This document shows, piece after piece, positions 27,121-36,120 of a DNA stretch of 54,882 nt. Position numbers and translations under genes: made by a program. Every line of letters begins with the position of its first letter. Positions within the stretch are counted from its first letter, which is position 1. The notes beneath the pieces were generated by a model. The model did no database searches. It saw only the letters and a program-made list of their open reading frames with translations, and was not told the origin of the DNA. Source of the DNA: an uncultured Clostridium sp. (lineage in GTDB: Bacteria; Bacillota; Clostridia; TANB77; CAG-508); NCBI GenBank assembly GCA_900553365.1, contig USDL01000007.1, positions 1 through 54,882 on the forward strand, given 5' to 3'.

Positions 27121-27858
27121 TTATTTTAATTGGCTGTCGTAATATTCTTGGCAAATCTCTTTAGCGTCTCCAATTTTAACAACTTTGCCATGGTCTAGCC
27201 ATACAACTCTATTACATATTTTTTCTATTTGAGCTAAAGAATGTGATACGAAAAGAACTGTTGTTCCTCCGCCTATCATACTTTTCATTTTTGCTTCACT
27301 CTTCTTTTGGAAAGCAATATCTCCTACTGACAATATTTCGTCTACAATTAGTATCTCTGGATCAACAACTGTTGCTATTGAAAATGCTAAACGAGCTGTC
27401 ATACCTGATGAAAAGTTTCTTACTGGAACATCTAAAAATTCTTTTAATTCTGAGAATTCAACAATTTCATCAAATTTTTGCTCGATAAACTCTTTTGAAT
27501 ATCCAAGTACTGCTCCATTTAAGTATATATTTTCTCTTGCAGTTAATTCCATATCAAAACCTGCCCCAAGTTCAATCATTGGGCAAATATTTCCATTTAC
27601 TGTAACTTTTCCTGTTGTAGGCTTCATAACTCCAGCAATTACTTTAAGCATTGTTGATTTACCTGCACCATTGCTTCCAATAAACCCTATTACTTCACCT
27701 TTTTCCACTTCAAAAGAAACATCCTTCAATGCCCAGAACTCTTCTTTTTTAGGTTTCTTTTTTTTGGTTTTAAATAGATTTATGAAGAACAATTTTAATG
27801 AAAAATTCTTTTCAATTCCTAAATTAAATCTCATTGAGACATTATCTACTTTTATCAT
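27121..27858 (-). CDS. ABC exporter ATPase (Wzt/TagH-like)
   Basis: This 245-residue ATPase has Walker A GSNGAGKSTML (about residues 70-80), signature NFSSGMTARLAFS, Walker B ILIVDEILSVGD and a switch His in FVSHSLAQ. The N-terminal insert before WALKDVSFEVEKGE is typical of Wzt/TagH proteins that power export of lipid-linked polysaccharide or teichoic acid. No carbohydrate-binding C-terminal domain is present. It follows its permease gene. Confidence 0.93.
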   Translation of the reverse strand: MIKVDNVSMRFNLGIEKNFSLKLFFINLFKTKKKKPKKEEFWALKDVSFEVEKGEVIGFIGSNGAGKSTMLKVIAGVMKPTTGKVTVNGNICPMIELGAGFDMELTARENIYLNGAVLGYSKEFIEQKFDEIVEFSELKEFLDVPVRNFSSGMTARLAFSIATVVDPEILIVDEILSVGDIAFQKKSEAKMKSMIGGGTTVLFVSHSLAQIEKICNRVVWLDHGKVVKIGDAKEICQEYYDSQLK

Positions 27859-27869
27859 ATTTCCTCCTA

Positions 27870-28658
27870 TTATACATAATAAATAAATTTATCTTGAGTC
27901 TTTTTAAATACAATTACCCCAATTAATAATACAGCTACTGATGACACTAAGCAAGTAACCCAAGTAAAAGGTTGAGGCATTCTGCCATAAAGTATAATTT
28001 CTCTTGCAAAATTAATATAGTGATATAAAGGATTTAGTTTAAGCCATGGTTGTAAATTAGCTGAAATTAAATTTATATCATACATAATTGGTGTTAAATA
28101 TGTCCACATCATTATTATAATTCCATATATGTAAAACATATCTCTTAAAAACACTGATACTGCTGACAATATAAAACCCATTCCTAAAGTAAACATGAAT
28201 AAGCATAAATATGAATAAGGTAAAAACAAGTGATACCAATTAACTCCAGTTCCTGTTGCAAAAAGTACAATATATAATGGAACCAATGTAAGTAAAAAGT
28301 TAATTCCCACAAATAAACACTTAGATAACGGGAATATGTATTTTGGTATATATATTTTATTTAAAAGCCCAAAATTTCCAACTACTGAACTCATAGATAA
28401 ATTTGACGCCTCACTAAAATAATTAAACATAATTAACCCAGAAAGTAAATATGCCAAATAACTTACTCCTGGCGTACTAAATTTAAACACATTTGAAAAT
28501 ACTATAGCCATAACCACCATTGTTAAAATAGGATACAATAAACTCCAAACAATTCCTAAAACAGACCTTTTGTACTTTACTTTAAAATCTCTTGATACTA
28601 ATTGTTGTAATAAAAATGAATATTTTTTTAAATTTATCATAACGTTTTTAAAAAACAT
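27870..28658 (-). CDS. ABC exporter permease (Wzm/TagG-like)
   Basis: This 262-residue ABC2-type membrane protein with six helices begins QQLVSRDFKVKYKRSVLG and continues WSLLYPILTMVVMAIVFS, the standard Wzm/TagG pattern, and has TYLTPIMYD before the last helices. With the adjacent ATPase it exports the lipid-linked polymer made by the downstream genes. The ATG at 28658 follows GGAGG. A promoter lies directly upstream, making this the first gene of the operon. Confidence 0.93.
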   Translation of the reverse strand: MFFKNVMINLKKYSFLLQQLVSRDFKVKYKRSVLGIVWSLLYPILTMVVMAIVFSNVFKFSTPGVSYLAYLLSGLIMFNYFSEASNLSMSSVVGNFGLLNKIYIPKYIFPLSKCLFVGINFLLTLVPLYIVLFATGTGVNWYHLFLPYSYLCLFMFTLGMGFILSAVSVFLRDMFYIYGIIIMMWTYLTPIMYDINLISANLQPWLKLNPLYHYINFAREIILYGRMPQPFTWVTCLVSSVAVLLIGVIVFKKTQDKFIYYV

Positions 28659-28682
28659 AATATACCTCCAATTTTCTGCCCT

Positions 28683-28711
28683 ATTATATAACAAAAAACA
28701 CAAATAATCAA
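28683..28711 (-). promoter_or_regulatory. sigma-A promoter of the 15-gene glycan operon
   Basis: On the minus strand, TTGATT (28711-28706) and TATAAT (28688-28683) are 17 bases apart, just upstream of the exporter permease. All genes down to 8037 run the same way with overlaps or gaps of up to about 30 bases, so this may drive about 20 kb. Confidence 0.8.
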
Positions 28712-28737
28712 CCCTTTTTTTAGTCAATTTTTGCTAA

Positions 28738-28767
28738 AAAATAGAAACCCCTAAGGGTTCCTATTTT
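28738..28767 (-). terminator. terminator of the spore protein gene
   Basis: Arms AAAATAGAAACCC/GGGTTCCTATTTT have one A-C mismatch and a 4-base loop, and T-rich sequence follows on the minus strand. It lies 22 bases past the stop. Confidence 0.8.
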
Positions 28768-28788
28768 GACTATCCTTAAGTCTTTTCC

Positions 28789-28956
28789 CTATACTTTCCT
28801 GTTCGCAATTTCTATTGCCTTTGCCACCATTGAGCCACATTGTTTGCTAGATACATTGCCCCAACCGCCATCCTTTTTTACTTCGTCATATACTCCTAAT
28901 TCTTTTGCTATTTCTTCCTTTAAATTTTCAGACATTAAGTTTTTGTTTCCAGACAT
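28789..28956 (-). CDS. alpha/beta-type small acid-soluble spore protein-like
   Basis: This is a 55-residue protein with a GGAGG site 6 bases before the ATG and its own terminator. The sequence runs LKEEIAKELGVYDEV, then GGWGNVSSKQCGSMVAKAIE and a basic end. The helix-turn-helix plan, with Gly-Ser before a hydrophobic basic helix, matches alpha/beta SASPs, which coat and protect DNA in the spore core. It lies beside the sleB-ypeB germination genes on the same strand. The match is by motif only; some clostridial SASP-like proteins are divergent. Confidence 0.65.
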   Translation of the reverse strand: MSGNKNLMSENLKEEIAKELGVYDEVKKDGGWGNVSSKQCGSMVAKAIEIANRKV

Positions 28957-29054
28957 CAGTATCCTCCTTTAAGAAAAATGAAATTTCACTTTTCTTAAGA
29001 TTAGTTTACACAATTTCTTGTAAAATACACTTGAAATTTTTTCTAATCAAAACA

Positions 29055-30432
29055 TTACTGAGTTAATATTCCATCTGGAGTATCTATAATAACTAATATA
29101 TTTTCTTCTCTTCCTGTTTTTGCATTAATATACACAAGAAAATCTGTGTTATCAACTTTTCCTTTAAACTCATAACAGAAAATTTCCGTTCTCCACTCTG
29201 TTGGTATTATTGCAAGTCCTTCGCTTGTAATTTCTAAGTTTTTATTTAGTTTTGATTTTGCCTCATCCATTGAAATTGTTGGTTCTTCTATTGTTCTTTC
29301 AGTATGATTATTCAAATATCCACTAGTTTCCATTCCTAAAATTTCGCCATTATCTAATGCAATTTTTACTTTAATCAAATCTGGATAAATTGTAACATTT
29401 TCTTGTTCATAAGCATAGTTTATTGTTACAGCTCCACCTTGTTTCAAATAATAAGTTGGCTTCATATTTGGTATACCTAAATTATTTAAGAAATTTTTAC
29501 CAATTTCATTTGCCTCATCTATTCCGAATTTTTTCTTCTGCAATTTCACGATTATGATTTGCAACTACAATGTGTGCACCTTTTTTAGATACAGATATTG
29601 TAAGTGGATTATTTTTATCCTCATTTTTTATTGTAATTGTAAAATCATAAACTACAATATTGCCATTTTGAATTAATCCATTAGATTTTATTTCTTCTAC
29701 TCTGTCTTGCCCTATAAAGCTTATTGCCTTTTGTTTGGCTTCTTCTTCGCTTACTTCTTCTCCAACTAATCCTTTTTTCTCGCTACTTTCTATATGCTCA
29801 GAATAAGCCCCATCATAAATTAATCCTTCATATTCGCCAAAATTTTCATCAATGTTGCTAAAGCTTGTTGCTGATAGATTATCAACCTGTTGTGCAAATG
29901 TTGTATCTACATCCTTTGTAAGCTCTTTCCAGCTAATTCTTCCACTTGACATATCTGCCGATAATTGCTCTAGTGTATTGTGCAAATTTGTTGAATATTC
30001 ATGTAATTTTTTTAAGTTGTCTAATTCTTCCTGTGATAAATCCTCTCCATCTATTGTTTTTTTAGCCAAACTGTGGCTATAATCACTTACTTGATTTAAA
30101 AATCTAGCAGTATTAGATAATTCATTTGTTGATATTGGAAGTTGAGCTAAATATACTTGAGCTAAATTTGCCTCTCTCCATACATGCATCAATGTTTCTG
30201 ATGCTTTTTCAGAAGAACTCGAAATAGTTGATTTTGCCAAATAATTTTCAGTATCATTTATATAATCTATCAACTCATATAAGGCTAAATTATAGCTATT
30301 TTCCGTTGCAATAACATATTTGTTTCTTTGATTATATAGTAATACTGCCATTACAATAATTGCAACTATTAGAATTATTGCTATACCATACATGTAATTT
30401 TTCTTCATTGTTTTTAAAATATTATTTTTCAT
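29055..30432 (-). CDS. ypeB: YpeB germination protein, needs +1 frameshift
   Basis: Joining 30432-29527 to 29525-29055 gives about 458 residues, the usual YpeB length (about 450). YpeB is a membrane-anchored spore protein that stabilises and localises the cortex-lytic enzyme SleB. It has an N-terminal membrane helix (about residues 15-35), an alpha-helical region and repeated PepSY-like domains. The 0 frame reaches ATT CGG (29526-29524) and stops after two more codons. The +1 frame continues as IDEANEIGKNFLNNLGI and NMKPTYYLKQGGAVTINYAY, which belongs to the last YpeB domain. GGGAGG precedes the ATG. sleB lies immediately upstream, as in other spore formers. Confidence 0.88.
29523..29526 (-). 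other. CGG-A +1 frameshift site in ypeB
   Basis: The 0 frame reads ATT CGG AAT AGA TGA and the restored frame reads ATT (C) GGA ATA GAT GAG. Without the shift, the final 156 residues, including a conserved PepSY-like domain, would be lost. Confidence 0.85.
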
Positions 30433-30452
30433 AAATCCTCCCATTGTAAATT

Positions 30453-30908
30453 TTATTTACAAAAATTGTGTTTTCCTATTGTTTTTACTATTGTTTTTGA
30501 CCATATCCATTTATTCGTTGCAGTATTCGGGTTAAAATAATAAACACATCCATTTGTTGGATCCCAACCATTCATAGCATCTCTTGCTGCTTTATATACT
30601 GTTGAACTTTCATCTATTGGATGATTTATCTGCCCATCTGAAACTGCTGTAAATGCACCTGGTTCGTATATTACACCTGCTATTGTATTTGGAAAATCTG
30701 GGTGTTTTACACGGTTTAAGATTACAGCTCCAACTGCAACTTGTCCCTCATAATCTTCTCCTCTTGCCTCTCCATTTATTGCCCTTGCTAAAAGTTGAAT
30801 GTCTGAGGTTTGACTTCCATTTTGTGCAAATTCTTCGTTTGTGTTAAAAAAGGCTATAAAAACTATTAAAGCAAGCAAAATTGCCGTTAATACAAATATT
30901 TTTTTCAT
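30453..30908 (-). CDS. sleB: SleB-type spore cortex-lytic enzyme
   Basis: This 151-residue protein has a signal-anchor helix (about residues 4-22) followed by the SleB hydrolase domain: LLARAINGEARGEDYEGQVA (catalytic Glu region), VGAVILNRVKHPDFP, GVIYEPGAFTAV and YYFNPNTATNKWIW. SleB is a lytic transglycosylase that cuts cortex peptidoglycan at germination. The N-terminal peptidoglycan-binding domain of the B. subtilis enzyme is absent, as in many clostridial forms. ypeB follows 20 bases later. AGAGG precedes the ATG. Confidence 0.92.
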   Translation of the reverse strand: MKKIFVLTAILLALIVFIAFFNTNEEFAQNGSQTSDIQLLARAINGEARGEDYEGQVAVGAVILNRVKHPDFPNTIAGVIYEPGAFTAVSDGQINHPIDESSTVYKAARDAMNGWDPTNGCVYYFNPNTATNKWIWSKTIVKTIGKHNFCK

Positions 30909-30991
30909 AACTTTCCTCTTAAATTCATAAATTGTTACATTTATTTTTACCTAAAATTTTTAAAATATTCTTTTTTTTACAAAATTTATGG

Positions 30992-30997
30992 TATAAT
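30992..30997 (+). promoter_or_regulatory. -10 box of the UgtP-like gene
   Basis: TATAAT lies at 30992-30997 with only a weak -35 upstream. The start of transcription would fall at about 31003, after the ATG at 31002. The ATG at 31014 is therefore taken as the start. Confidence 0.55.
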
Positions 30998-31013
30998 ATT
31001 TATGGTGAAATTT

Positions 31014-32138
31014 ATGAAGAAAATTTTAATTTTTTACGGTTCTTATGGCGGAGGACATTTATCTGCTGCAAGAAGCATTAAGGATTATATAGAAAATCAC
31101 TACAACGATACTGAAATCGAAGTAGTTGATTGTATTGAATATATAAATAAATTGTTTAATAAAGTTACTACTAAGGCTTATGTTGATTTTTCAAAAAATG
31201 CTCGTTGGATATGGAAACAGCTTTATTATGGTTCTGAAAATGGAGGTCTTGCAAAAGTTAGTAACTCTATAAACAGAATAATGGCTATTAAGCTCGATAA
31301 ATTAATTCAAGAATACAAACCAGATTTAATTATTTCAACTCATCCGTTTAGTAGCCAAATGTGTGCAATATTAAAAGGCAAACACAAAATTAATTGTAAA
31401 CTTGCAACTATTATGACTGACTATGCACCTCATAATCAATGGATTGTAAATAATGAATTTGTTGACTATTACTTTGTAGCTCATGAAGGTATGAAAGATG
31501 AATTAATCAAAAGAGGTGTTGAAAGCCGTAAAATTTATGCAACTGGAATTCCTCTATCTAATAGATTTTTATTAAATTATAATAAACCTAAAATTTTGCA
31601 AGGATATAATTTAAGTATAGATAAAAAAACTATTTTGTTCTTTGCAGGAGGAGAATTTGGTTTTGGAAAGGATAAAACTTTTAATAGATTAAAAGCAATT
31701 ATTGATAATTTCCCTGAGTTGCAAGTTATTGCAGTTGCAGGTAGAAATGAGAAAATGAAAGAACGCTTTGATACCCTTGTTGAAGAAACTCAGTCTCAAA
31801 ATACTGTAAAAATTTTATCATTTACTAACCAAGTCCCTGAATTAATGAGTGTTTCTGACCTAGTAATTACAAAGCCTGGCGGTCTTACAACAACTGAAAG
31901 TTTAGCTTCTGGATTGCCACTTATAATTATTGATCCACTTCCAGGTCAAGAAGAAGAAAATGCTGAATTTATTGAAAAAAGTGGTGCTGGAATTTGGATA
32001 CGAAATAAAGATGATATAAAAACAATTTTATTAGATGTTTTTAGCTCACCTCAAAAATTACAAAACATGAAAATCAAAGCTAGATTAATTGCCAAAAAAA
32101 ATTCTACAAAAGATATTTGTGAGACTTTATTGGGATAA
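31014..32138 (+). CDS. UgtP/MGDG-synthase-like diacylglycerol glycosyltransferase
   Basis: This 374-residue GT28-family protein starts KKILIFYGSYGGGHLSAARS, the glycine-rich acceptor loop, then ISTHPFSSQM, TDYAPHNQWI, and a donor site FAGGEFGFGK plus TKPGGLTTTESLASGLPLI and DPLPGQEEENAEF. Relatives add sugar to diacylglycerol for membrane glycolipids and LTA anchors. The gene stands alone between the spore genes and recR, and ends at a shared terminator. Confidence 0.87.
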   Translation: MKKILIFYGSYGGGHLSAARSIKDYIENHYNDTEIEVVDCIEYINKLFNKVTTKAYVDFSKNARWIWKQLYYGSENGGLAKVSNSINRIMAIKLDKLIQEYKPDLIISTHPFSSQMCAILKGKHKINCKLATIMTDYAPHNQWIVNNEFVDYYFVAHEGMKDELIKRGVESRKIYATGIPLSNRFLLNYNKPKILQGYNLSIDKKTILFFAGGEFGFGKDKTFNRLKAIIDNFPELQVIAVAGRNEKMKERFDTLVEETQSQNTVKILSFTNQVPELMSVSDLVITKPGGLTTTESLASGLPLIIIDPLPGQEEENAEFIEKSGAGIWIRNKDDIKTILLDVFSSPQKLQNMKIKARLIAKKNSTKDICETLLG

Positions 32139-32140
32139 CA

Positions 32141-32170
32141 AAAATTCACCTCATATATGGGGTGAATTTT
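32141..32170. terminator. bidirectional terminator
   Basis: A 10-bp perfect stem AAAATTCACC/GGTGAATTTT with a 10-base loop lies between the convergent UgtP-like and recR genes. Confidence 0.82.
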
Positions 32171-32770
32171 TTATAATTCTCTTCTGCCTTCTAAAGCCTT
32201 GCTTAAAGTAACTTCGTCTGTATATTCTAAATCTCCTCCAACAGGAATTCCATGTGCAATTCTGGTTACTTTTATCCCTATTGGTTTTATTAATTTTGAT
32301 AAATAAATAGCTGTTGCTTCTCCTTCTACTCTAGGGTTTGTTGCAATTATTATTTCTTTTACATCTGTATCCTTTAGTCTTTCAAGAAGTTCTTTTATTT
32401 TGATGTCTTCAGGTCCTACTCCATTCATTGGAGATATTGAACCATGTAATACATGGTAAACCCCTTTGAATTCGTGGGTTCTTTCCATAGCAACAACATC
32501 TTTTACATCTTCTACAACACATATAATACTTTGGTCTCTCTTTGGATTTGAACATATTGGGCATGGATCTGTATCTGTTATATTAAAGCATTTTGAACAA
32601 TATTTTAGCTTTTTCTTAGCTTCTGTTATTGAATTTATAAATTCGTTAATTCCTTCTTCATTTAAGTTTAACATATAAAAAGCTAATCTTGTTGCTGTTT
32701 TATGTCCTATACTTGGTAATTTTTCAAAATTTTCTATTAATCTTTCAATAGTTGGTGAATAGTATGACAC
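32171..32770 (-). CDS. recR: recombination mediator RecR
   Basis: This 199-residue protein of standard length has an N-terminal helix-hairpin-helix (IENFEKLPSIGHKTATRLAF), a zinc finger CSKCFNITDTDPCPIC, and a Toprim domain with VVEDVKDVVAME and IATNPRVEGEATA. It works with RecO and RecF at gapped DNA. It is the last gene of the conserved dnaX-ybaB-recR unit. Confidence 0.97.
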   Translation of the reverse strand: MSYYSPTIERLIENFEKLPSIGHKTATRLAFYMLNLNEEGINEFINSITEAKKKLKYCSKCFNITDTDPCPICSNPKRDQSIICVVEDVKDVVAMERTHEFKGVYHVLHGSISPMNGVGPEDIKIKELLERLKDTDVKEIIIATNPRVEGEATAIYLSKLIKPIGIKVTRIAHGIPVGGDLEYTDEVTLSKALEGRREL

Positions 32771-32780
32771 TGTTTTCCTC

Positions 32781-33122
32781 CTACATTAACCCTGGAATAT
32801 TATACTTTCCAAACTCGGCTGTTTGTGCACTGTCAACTTTTCTTGTTGCATCATTTATGCAAGTTATAATTAAGTCTTGTAACATTTCAACATCATCTGG
32901 ATCTACAACGTCTTTGTTTATTTTTAACTCAAGTATTTGTTTTGAACCTGATACTTTAACAGTAACAGCTCCTCCACCTGCTGATGATTCAAATTCTTTT
33001 GCTTGTAGCTCCTCTTGTGACTTTTCCATATTTGCTTGCATTTTTTTAGCTTCCTTCATTAATTGGTTGATGTTCATTCCACCAAATCCTCCCATTCCTG
33101 GGAATCCTCCTCTTTTTGACAT
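32781..33122 (-). CDS. YbaB/EbfC nucleoid-associated protein
   Basis: This 113-residue protein has a Gly/Met-rich N-terminus, a helix (LMKEAKKMQANMEKSQEEL) and the conserved VTVKVSGSKQILELKINKDV strand region. YbaB proteins form DNA-binding dimers. It sits between dnaX and recR, its usual place. Confidence 0.96.
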   Translation of the reverse strand: MSKRGGFPGMGGFGGMNINQLMKEAKKMQANMEKSQEELQAKEFESSAGGGAVTVKVSGSKQILELKINKDVVDPDDVEMLQDLIITCINDATRKVDSAQTAEFGKYNIPGLM

Positions 33123-33151
33123 ATTCTTATCAATCCTTTCCTTTATTATTC

Positions 33152-34711
33152 TTACTCATCTATAACATTAAATGTTATGTCCTGTTCTTCAGCAAAGCCC
33201 TCTATTCCTTGTTTTTTTGTGGGTTGGCTATCTGCATTTTTATCTAGAATTTTTATTTGCATTGGTTTTCCTTGTTCCATTGAAACTATTTTTTCTATTA
33301 AAGTTTTATTTTCATGCTCTTCTAAAACTTTCTTAGCAAACTCAGTAACCTTACCTGGAAATTCAATGCCTACAATTAAATCATTTACTAAAACACCTTT
33401 TGTTCCAATAAGATTTGCATATATTGTCATTTTTCCACCTTGTCTAATTTTGTCTAAAACATTTTGCCAGTATGGTACATATTTGCCCATATTTTGAACT
33501 GGACTTGTTTTCATTGCTGGACTTGTTTTTTCCTGTTGTACTGTTTTAGTAATTGTTTGCTCCTTTTTTGCATTGTTTGTAATTGGCTTAGGTGCTGTTT
33601 GTATATATTCTACCGCCTGCTGTTTTTCTACAATATGCATACAAGCTTTTATAATTCCTGCTTGAAAAATAATATTTTTTTGATTAGATATTTTCATGTT
33701 ATTTGCAAGTTCGGATAATTCATATATTAGTTCCAATAGCTTTTCTTTTATAGCTTTATCTGCTAAACTGCTTATAAATTCTATGTCTTCTTTGCTATAT
33801 AATTCCAACTTCTTTGTTGTTTTGTAAATTAATATATCTTTTATATACTTTATAACTTCCCATAAGAAATTATCTAAATCCTTGCCTTCTCCAATAACAG
33901 TATTTGTAACATCTATTGATTTTTCTGGTTCTTCTTCAATTAAATTTTGTGTAATTTCTTTTACTAATTCAAGTTTTGGCATTCCAACAAGTTCTCTAAT
34001 CTTGTTTTCATCTATTGTGCCTTCTGTATCTTGGCTACATCTTTCTAATATACTTATTCCATCTCTTAAAGCTCCTTCAGCTAAAACGGCTATCATTTGA
34101 AGAGCTGAATTAGTTATATCTATATTACTTTCTTGTGATATTATTTTTAATCTTTTTGCAATATTTTCAACTGTAATTCTCTTAAAATCAAATCTTTGAC
34201 ATCTTGAAAGTATTGTTGCTGGTATCTTTTGTGGTTCTGTTGTGGCTAGAATAAATTTAACATGCTCTGGTGGTTCTTCAAGTGTTTTTAATAATGCATT
34301 AAATGCACCTGTTGATAACATGTGAACCTCATCTATAATATATACTCTATATTTTGCAACTGTTGGTAAAAAATTTACTTCATCTCTAATTGCTCTTACA
34401 TCTTCAACACTATTATTTGAAGCTGCATCCATTTCAACAACATCAGTTAAAGAGCCTTCCAATATTGCTTTGCAGATTTCGCACTCGTTACAAGGTTCTC
34501 CATCCTCTTTTGGATGTAAGCAATTTATTGCCCTTGCCATAATTTTAGCAGCTGATGTTTTACCTGTGCCTCTTCCACCGCTAAATAAGTATGCATGTCC
34601 TACTCTATTTGCAATTATTTGATTTTTTAGAGTTTTTGTTATATGTTCCTGACCTACCATTTCATTAAAATTTTTAGGTCTAAATTTTCTATATAAAGCA
34701 GTATATGCCAT
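33152..34711 (-). CDS. dnaX: DNA polymerase III gamma/tau subunit DnaX
   Basis: This 519-residue clamp-loader ATPase has Walker A GGRGTGKTSAAKIM (about residues 45-58), a zinc module CNECEICKAI, Walker B YIIDEVHML, sensor 1 TTEPQKIP and SRCQRFDFKRI with the arginine finger. The C-terminal region after about 370 is variable, as usual for tau. GGAGG precedes the ATG. Confidence 0.97.
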   Translation of the reverse strand: MAYTALYRKFRPKNFNEMVGQEHITKTLKNQIIANRVGHAYLFSGGRGTGKTSAAKIMARAINCLHPKEDGEPCNECEICKAILEGSLTDVVEMDAASNNSVEDVRAIRDEVNFLPTVAKYRVYIIDEVHMLSTGAFNALLKTLEEPPEHVKFILATTEPQKIPATILSRCQRFDFKRITVENIAKRLKIISQESNIDITNSALQMIAVLAEGALRDGISILERCSQDTEGTIDENKIRELVGMPKLELVKEITQNLIEEEPEKSIDVTNTVIGEGKDLDNFLWEVIKYIKDILIYKTTKKLELYSKEDIEFISSLADKAIKEKLLELIYELSELANNMKISNQKNIIFQAGIIKACMHIVEKQQAVEYIQTAPKPITNNAKKEQTITKTVQQEKTSPAMKTSPVQNMGKYVPYWQNVLDKIRQGGKMTIYANLIGTKGVLVNDLIVGIEFPGKVTEFAKKVLEEHENKTLIEKIVSMEQGKPMQIKILDKNADSQPTKKQGIEGFAEEQDITFNVIDE

Positions 34712-34730
34712 ATTTTCCTCCTATAACCCA

Positions 34731-34850
34731 AGTTAACCTCTCTATGGAAAGCAACTCACATAAATTTTACCATTTATCGCTGCTTCCTTCCGGACCTGAC
34801 GAGGTTCATAGCTTTTTATTGAATTACTTTCCATACAAAGGTTAACTTCA
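34731..34850 (-). ncRNA. ffs: signal recognition particle RNA (small bacterial type)
   Basis: The reverse complement contains GTCAGGTCCGGAAGGAAGC, the invariant domain IV loop that binds Ffh. The flanks AAGTTAACCT and AGGTTAACTT pair to close a long helix, giving about 120 nt. A promoter lies just upstream. Ends are placed from the closing stem. Confidence 0.95.
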
Positions 34851-34858
34851 TAAGTAAT

Positions 34859-34887
34859 ATTATATAATGGGTTTTGAATTTTGGCAA
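34859..34887 (-). promoter_or_regulatory. sigma-A promoter of the SRP RNA gene
   Basis: On the minus strand, TTGCCA (34887-34882) and TATAAT (34864-34859) are 17 bases apart. Predicted transcription starts at about 34852, where the SRP RNA begins. Confidence 0.85.
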
Positions 34888-34904
34888 GTATTTTTATAAA
34901 ATTT

Positions 34905-35645
34905 TTATATTCTCTTAAATACTGTTTTCATATTGCTTTCTTCTAATGTTTCTATTCCATTTTCTAGTATATTGCCTGTTGGCAAATCTAATGTTATTTT
35001 TGTTTTTAATTTTAAGTTGTTTTGCAGCTCTATTATTAAATCAAATTTTACTTGATAGTCTAAATCTCTTACAGCAACTTGCTTTAATAATGTTCCATTA
35101 ACTTTTAGGCTCTCATTTTCATTGTATTTTATTTTACCTAAATCATTCACTATTATGGAAAACTCTATTATTCCTCCTTGATTTGAAATGGCTAAGTTTT
35201 CACCTTTTAAATATGTTTCTTGAGCTCCTATGTATTCTATAGAATCTGTTATTTTATATTCTTCTTTATAATCATATAATTTTGTGCCCATTGATGGTCT
35301 ATATATTTCAATGTTTCCTGCTGTGTTCTTTTTATCTATTTGAATATTATTTATTGTTACTTTTCTTATTATTGCATCTTTTTTATATTTTTCATTTTTT
35401 TCTATTAATATCTTTATATCATTATTTTGAATAACATCTGCATTGTATACACCATCTATTAACTGTAAATTTTCAGTTTTTGCAGTACTTACCACTACCA
35501 TTTTTGATATTTTAAATGGTGGTATAGCTTCTCCTTCAACTTGATATTTATACATAATAAAGAATATAACTATCAATGCTATAATTATTGCTAATATACC
35601 AAAATAAGCAGCAACACTGATTTTTTTGTTTTGATTAATTATCAT
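34905..35645 (-). CDS. unknown single-pass membrane protein next to tadA
   Basis: This 246-residue protein has one N-terminal membrane helix (about residues 10-32) and a large, probably extracellular, domain rich in beta-forming Ile/Lys/Asn segments (KIKYNENESLKVNGTLLKQV, YQVKFDLIIELQNNLKLKTK). There is no catalytic motif I recognise and no cysteine. Its start overlaps tadA by 11 bases, so it is translationally coupled. I cannot assign a function. Confidence 0.7.
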   Translation of the reverse strand: MIINQNKKISVAAYFGILAIIIALIVIFFIMYKYQVEGEAIPPFKISKMVVVSTAKTENLQLIDGVYNADVIQNNDIKILIEKNEKYKKDAIIRKVTINNIQIDKKNTAGNIEIYRPSMGTKLYDYKEEYKITDSIEYIGAQETYLKGENLAISNQGGIIEFSIIVNDLGKIKYNENESLKVNGTLLKQVAVRDLDYQVKFDLIIELQNNLKLKTKITLDLPTGNILENGIETLEESNMKTVFKRI

Positions 35646-36090
35646 TTTTTCCTCCGTTTTTTCTTAGAGTTTTAAAAAACTCTTTTAGTATACCTTCACA
35701 TTTTTCTTTCATTATTCCATACTCTATATTTATATCATATTCTTCTTTGTATTTATTTATATCAATTTGTTTTTCTTTTTTAGGATCCAAAGTTCCAATA
35801 TAAATGTTTTTTATTCTTGATGAAATAATAGCACCCATACACATTTGGCATGGTTCAAGTGTAACATACATATCGCAATCTATTAGTCTCCAATTATTTA
35901 GCTTTTTATTTGCTTTTTGAATTGCTAAAATTTCTGCATGAGAAATTGCACTTTGTTTTGTTTCTTTTAAATTATGTGCCCTTGCAATAATTTTGCCTTT
36001 CTTTACAATCACTGCACCTACTGGGATTTCTAGCTTTCCGTAAGCTTTTTCAGCTTCCTTTAAGGCTAAGCTCATAAATTTTGGTTCCAT
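35635..36090 (-). CDS. tadA: tRNA adenosine deaminase TadA
   Basis: This 151-residue zinc deaminase has HAEILAIQKA (zinc His and catalytic Glu) and LEPCQMCMGAI (two zinc Cys). TadA converts A34 to inosine in tRNA-Arg(ACG), which then reads CGU, CGC and CGA but not CGG. Its presence next to a tRNA-Arg gene matters for the CGG frameshift signal described in this window. AAGGAAA precedes the ATG. Confidence 0.95.
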   Translation of the reverse strand: MEPKFMSLALKEAEKAYGKLEIPVGAVIVKKGKIIARAHNLKETKQSAISHAEILAIQKANKKLNNWRLIDCDMYVTLEPCQMCMGAIISSRIKNIYIGTLDPKKEKQIDINKYKEEYDINIEYGIMKEKCEGILKEFFKTLRKNGGKNDN

Positions 36091-36120
36091 TGATATTTCC
36101 TTTTTAATTTTTTTGTTTGT

